A stretch of DNA of 6,780 bases from Methanoregula sp. (GTDB taxonomy: Archaea > Halobacteriota > Methanomicrobia > Methanomicrobiales > Methanospirillaceae). The stretch spans positions 1 to 6,780 of the forward strand of contig DUHF01000223.1 in NCBI GenBank assembly GCA_013331015.1, given 5' to 3'. Made by a program: the position numbers and the translations under genes. Shown here one piece after another: positions 5,169 through 6,780 of this stretch. Under the pieces are notes generated by a model that was not told the DNA's origin, did no database searches, and saw nothing but the letters and a program-made list of their open reading frames with translations. Within the stretch, counting starts at the first letter, position 1; each line of letters starts with the position of its first letter.

Positions 5169-5705
5169 ATGGATTCCTATATCATCCGGCCGGAACTCCC
5201 GTCCGATGCCCCTGCGATATACGAGGTCCACCTCCAGGCATTTGCGCAGGACGGGGAATCCCGGCTGGTGAATGCCCTGCGGGAAGATGGCGACATCAAC
5301 CCGGACCTCTCCCTTGTCGCCGTCCATGACCGGAGGATCATCGGGCACATCCTCTTTTGCAAGATTGCCATCATCTCCGGAACCGTGGAGACCTCAGCGC
5401 TTGCGCTCGCCCCGCTCGGCGTCCACCAGGACTACCAGTGCCGGGGCATCGGTGCCTCCCTCATCGAGGCGGGACTGGACGAATGCCGAAGGCTCGGTCA
5501 CCGTATCGTGATCGTGGTCGGCCACCCCGGGTATTACCCCCGCTTCGGCTTCACCGCTGCAAAGGAGTCCGGGATCTCCGCCCCCTTCCCGTGCCCGGAC
5601 GATGCATTCATGGCGCTGCCCCTCCGGCCCGGCGCCCTCGATGGTATCGGCGGCACGGTCCGGTACCCGGTTGCATTCGATACCGTTGGCGCCCACACGT
5701 CATAG
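5169..5705 (+). CDS. GNAT-family N-acetyltransferase (YhbS/COG3153-like)
   Basis: The 178-residue protein has the N-terminal IRPELPSDAPAIYEVHLQAF typical of GNAT enzymes. The acetyl-CoA-binding motif A follows, LGVHQDYQCRGIGASLI (about 84-99), where the pyrophosphate loop is Q90-x-x-G-I-G95. The segment GHPGYYPRFGF (118-128) is the conserved block of the YhbS-like subgroup and includes Y123, a position often used as general acid in GNATs. It transfers an acetyl group from acetyl-CoA to an amine of unknown identity in the cytosol. The start has no good Shine-Dalgarno site (AGAGAG only) and may be leaderless. The stop codon abuts the stop of the convergent flavoprotein gene with no spacer, so its T-run terminator lies inside that gene. 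Confidence 0.92.
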   Translation: MDSYIIRPELPSDAPAIYEVHLQAFAQDGESRLVNALREDGDINPDLSLVAVHDRRIIGHILFCKIAIISGTVETSALALAPLGVHQDYQCRGIGASLIEAGLDECRRLGHRIVIVVGHPGYYPRFGFTAAKESGISAPFPCPDDAFMALPLRPGALDGIGGTVRYPVAFDTVGAHTS

Positions 5706-6482
5706 TCAAGAACCAGCCCGGCTCTCCTCTTTTTTCCCAACGGTTGCAAGATAGATCAGGAACTGATTCTTTCCGTCGATACCGAGAAGCATGTCCATGG
5801 CATCATCATCGAACGCCGCGATGGCGCATACCCCGCATCCCACGGCTTCTGCTGCAAGGTACAGGTTCTGGCAGACATGGCCGGCATCGAGGTGGAGATC
5901 GCGGTATCCCCGCTCGCAGTACCGCCACGTCATCCGGTAGGGAACGGCAGTCCAGAGAAAAACCGCCCCGCACCGGAGGAGGAACTGCTGATCGAAGCAG
6001 GCCGCGTTGACCTTAACAAGGAGTCCGGGATCGGTATCGATCTGCTGAAGCCGGTGGGAGAGCGCCAGGAACCGGTACAGTCCCGGCGCCAGCCCCTCAA
6101 CGTCATTCACCAGCAGATACGTCTCGAATGCATGACGCGCCCCGGCTGAAGGGACCGTGCGGAAGGTGGCCTGCGATCCGTGTACCTTCTTTACCCCCTG
6201 CGTGCACCACAGGAAAAAGGAGAGTTCATCCAGCGTGATGGGTTCGTGGACGTAATGCCGGACACTCTGCCTTTGCTCGATAGCAGTCCGGAGATCCACA
6301 CGGGGGATTTCAAGGGATGCCGGCAGGGGGAGGTCGATAACAGCCTTCTTAGGTTCTGCCGGCACCTCAAGCGGGGGCTGGGGCACCCCCCTCTGCTGGT
6401 CGCTCTTCCCGATGTAATGGTATTTTGTCCTCTCCATGAACTCCCGGCCGATCCCGCGGGAGAAATCCGTTCCTGTTGTCAT
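5706..6482 (-). CDS. SagB/ThcOx-type nitroreductase-family flavoprotein
   Basis: The 258-residue protein starts at ATG 6482, preceded by GAGGAG nine bases upstream. An earlier in-frame ATG at 6611 would add 43 residues of unlikely composition and overlap the divergent gene, so it is rejected. FMN-site features of the nitroreductase fold are visible: RQSVRHY (71-77), the ITLDELSFFLWCTQGV helix, PSAGARHAFETYL (111-123), GLYRF (134-138), and the late DAGHVCQNLYLAAEAVGCG stretch (199-217). These match the SagB-type dehydrogenase group. In known cases the group includes oxidases that make azoles in ribosomal peptides and also many stand-alone oxidoreductases. No cyclodehydratase or precursor-peptide gene is visible here, so a stand-alone FMN/NAD(P)H oxidoreductase is more likely. 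No membrane segment is seen. Confidence 0.9.
   Translation of the reverse strand: MTTGTDFSRGIGREFMERTKYHYIGKSDQQRGVPQPPLEVPAEPKKAVIDLPLPASLEIPRVDLRTAIEQRQSVRHYVHEPITLDELSFFLWCTQGVKKVHGSQATFRTVPSAGARHAFETYLLVNDVEGLAPGLYRFLALSHRLQQIDTDPGLLVKVNAACFDQQFLLRCGAVFLWTAVPYRMTWRYCERGYRDLHLDAGHVCQNLYLAAEAVGCGVCAIAAFDDDAMDMLLGIDGKNQFLIYLATVGKKEESRAGS
5730..5735 (+). terminator. T6 terminator of the GNAT gene, inside the convergent gene
   Basis: Six T bases lie 25 bases after the GNAT stop. On the other strand they encode lysine codons near the C-terminus of the flavoprotein (ATVGKKEESR). If used, it means the two convergent transcripts overlap by a few dozen bases. Confidence 0.45.
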
Positions 6483-6491
6483 CGCATCACG

Positions 6492-6497
6492 CTCCTC
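6492..6497 (-). promoter_or_regulatory. Shine-Dalgarno site deciding the flavoprotein start
   Basis: Minus-strand GAGGAG ends nine bases before ATG 6482. It is the clearest ribosome binding site in the window apart from that of the ATPase, and it fixes the start at 6482 instead of the farther ATG at 6611. Confidence 0.65.
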
Positions 6498-6560
6498 AGA
6501 AGACCATATCCCCTGCCCGGCATGTGAGCATATCGGTGGCGGCAACATCACACCACACAG

Positions 6561-6570
6561 CATATACCTT
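6561..6570 (+). promoter_or_regulatory. TATA-like box for the gene starting at 6596
   Basis: CATATACCTT is centred about 30 bases before ATG 6596, leaving room for transcription to begin at or just before the start codon. No Shine-Dalgarno site is present, consistent with a leaderless message. It lies in the 113-base spacer (6483-6595) shared with the divergent flavoprotein gene. Confidence 0.4.
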
Positions 6571-6595
6571 TCCCTCGCTAACCACTCCTTACGAC

Positions 6596-6780
6596 ATGAT
6601 GTCTGGGTCACCCCTTCCCGCCGGCATGGACCTGGCAGATTACCTGCACGACGCAGTACTGCACGCAGGGCAGTCCATGCAGGAGGTGTGTGTAACGCTT
6701 GCTGGCCATGAGGTAAAGAAATTCACCGCCGAGTTCTGGACCTCCCGCCAGCGGCAGGCATCCTCCCTCCACGAAGTCTC
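6596..6780 (+). CDS. Start of an unidentified conserved-looking protein, possibly DNA methyltransferase-like (3' end outside window)
   Basis: The frame is open from ATG 6596 through the window edge, giving 61 residues. Alternative in-frame starts are ATG 6599 and ATG 6626, and similarity-like sequence begins at MDLADYLHDAVLHAG (from 6626). The stretch KKFTAEFWTSRQRQASSLHE has the strongly biased, low-redundancy look of a conserved core. It reminds me of the N-terminal region of some archaeal site-specific DNA methyltransferases. That is a recollection rather than a motif proof, since no catalytic DPPY or SAM motif falls inside the window. The TATA-like box upstream and the codon-position GC pattern support a real gene. 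The function should be treated as unknown until the rest is seen. Confidence 0.6.
   Translation, partial: MMSGSPLPAGMDLADYLHDAVLHAGQSMQEVCVTLAGHEVKKFTAEFWTSRQRQASSLHEV

Noticed and set aside
6483..6611. Longer start of the flavoprotein at ATG 6611
   Set aside because: It would overlap the divergent gene and its promoter. A good ribosome binding site supports ATG 6482.

Overview
The window looks like chromosomal DNA from a methanogenic archaeon, most likely of the order Methanomicrobiales (Methanoregula-like). This is inferred from several things: GC-rich coding sequence with AT-rich noncoding spacers, an S-layer/CARDB-type membrane-anchored protein coupled to a MacB-like ABC transporter, an archaeal-style UbiA prenyltransferase, T-run terminators, and starts that look leaderless with a TATA-like box about 27 bp upstream. 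No 16S or marker gene is present, so the assignment is inference.

Layout. 3-2528 (+) is a tightly packed three-gene operon: the C-terminal part of an extracytoplasmic CARDB-like protein with one membrane anchor, an FtsX/MacB-type permease (19-base overlap) and its LolD/MacB-type ATPase (1-base gap, translationally coupled). 2529-3155 is 627 bases without a credible gene. It holds a T7 terminator, several strong inverted repeats built on a shared GCCCCCAT/ATGGGGGC core, and one copy of a 39-base direct repeat. 3156-3827 (+) is a YgjP-type (DUF45/M48-like) zinc metallopeptidase. The second copy of the 39-base repeat starts on its last codons, so the gene is bracketed by direct repeats. 3828-4154, between convergent genes, holds two related arrays of four 25-base units with dyad cores (AATCG-N5-CGATT), joined by a perfect 20-base palindrome. 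4155-5057 (-) is a UbiA-family prenyltransferase. It diverges from a GNAT acetyltransferase (5169-5705, +) across a spacer with four TAGGC/GCCTA elements. The GNAT gene abuts, stop to stop, a SagB/nitroreductase-type flavoprotein (5706-6482, -). That gene diverges from a new (+) gene at 6596 that runs off the window.

How the genes relate. Only the first three form an obvious functional unit: an ABC machine of the MacB/LolCDE mechanotransmission type with an archaeal surface protein as probable partner. The remaining genes are single transcription units of housekeeping or accessory type, and no shared pathway can be argued from sequence alone. The most unusual content is noncoding: the phased 25-base dyad arrays, the direct repeats around the metallopeptidase gene, and the structured 2.7-3.07 kb spacer.
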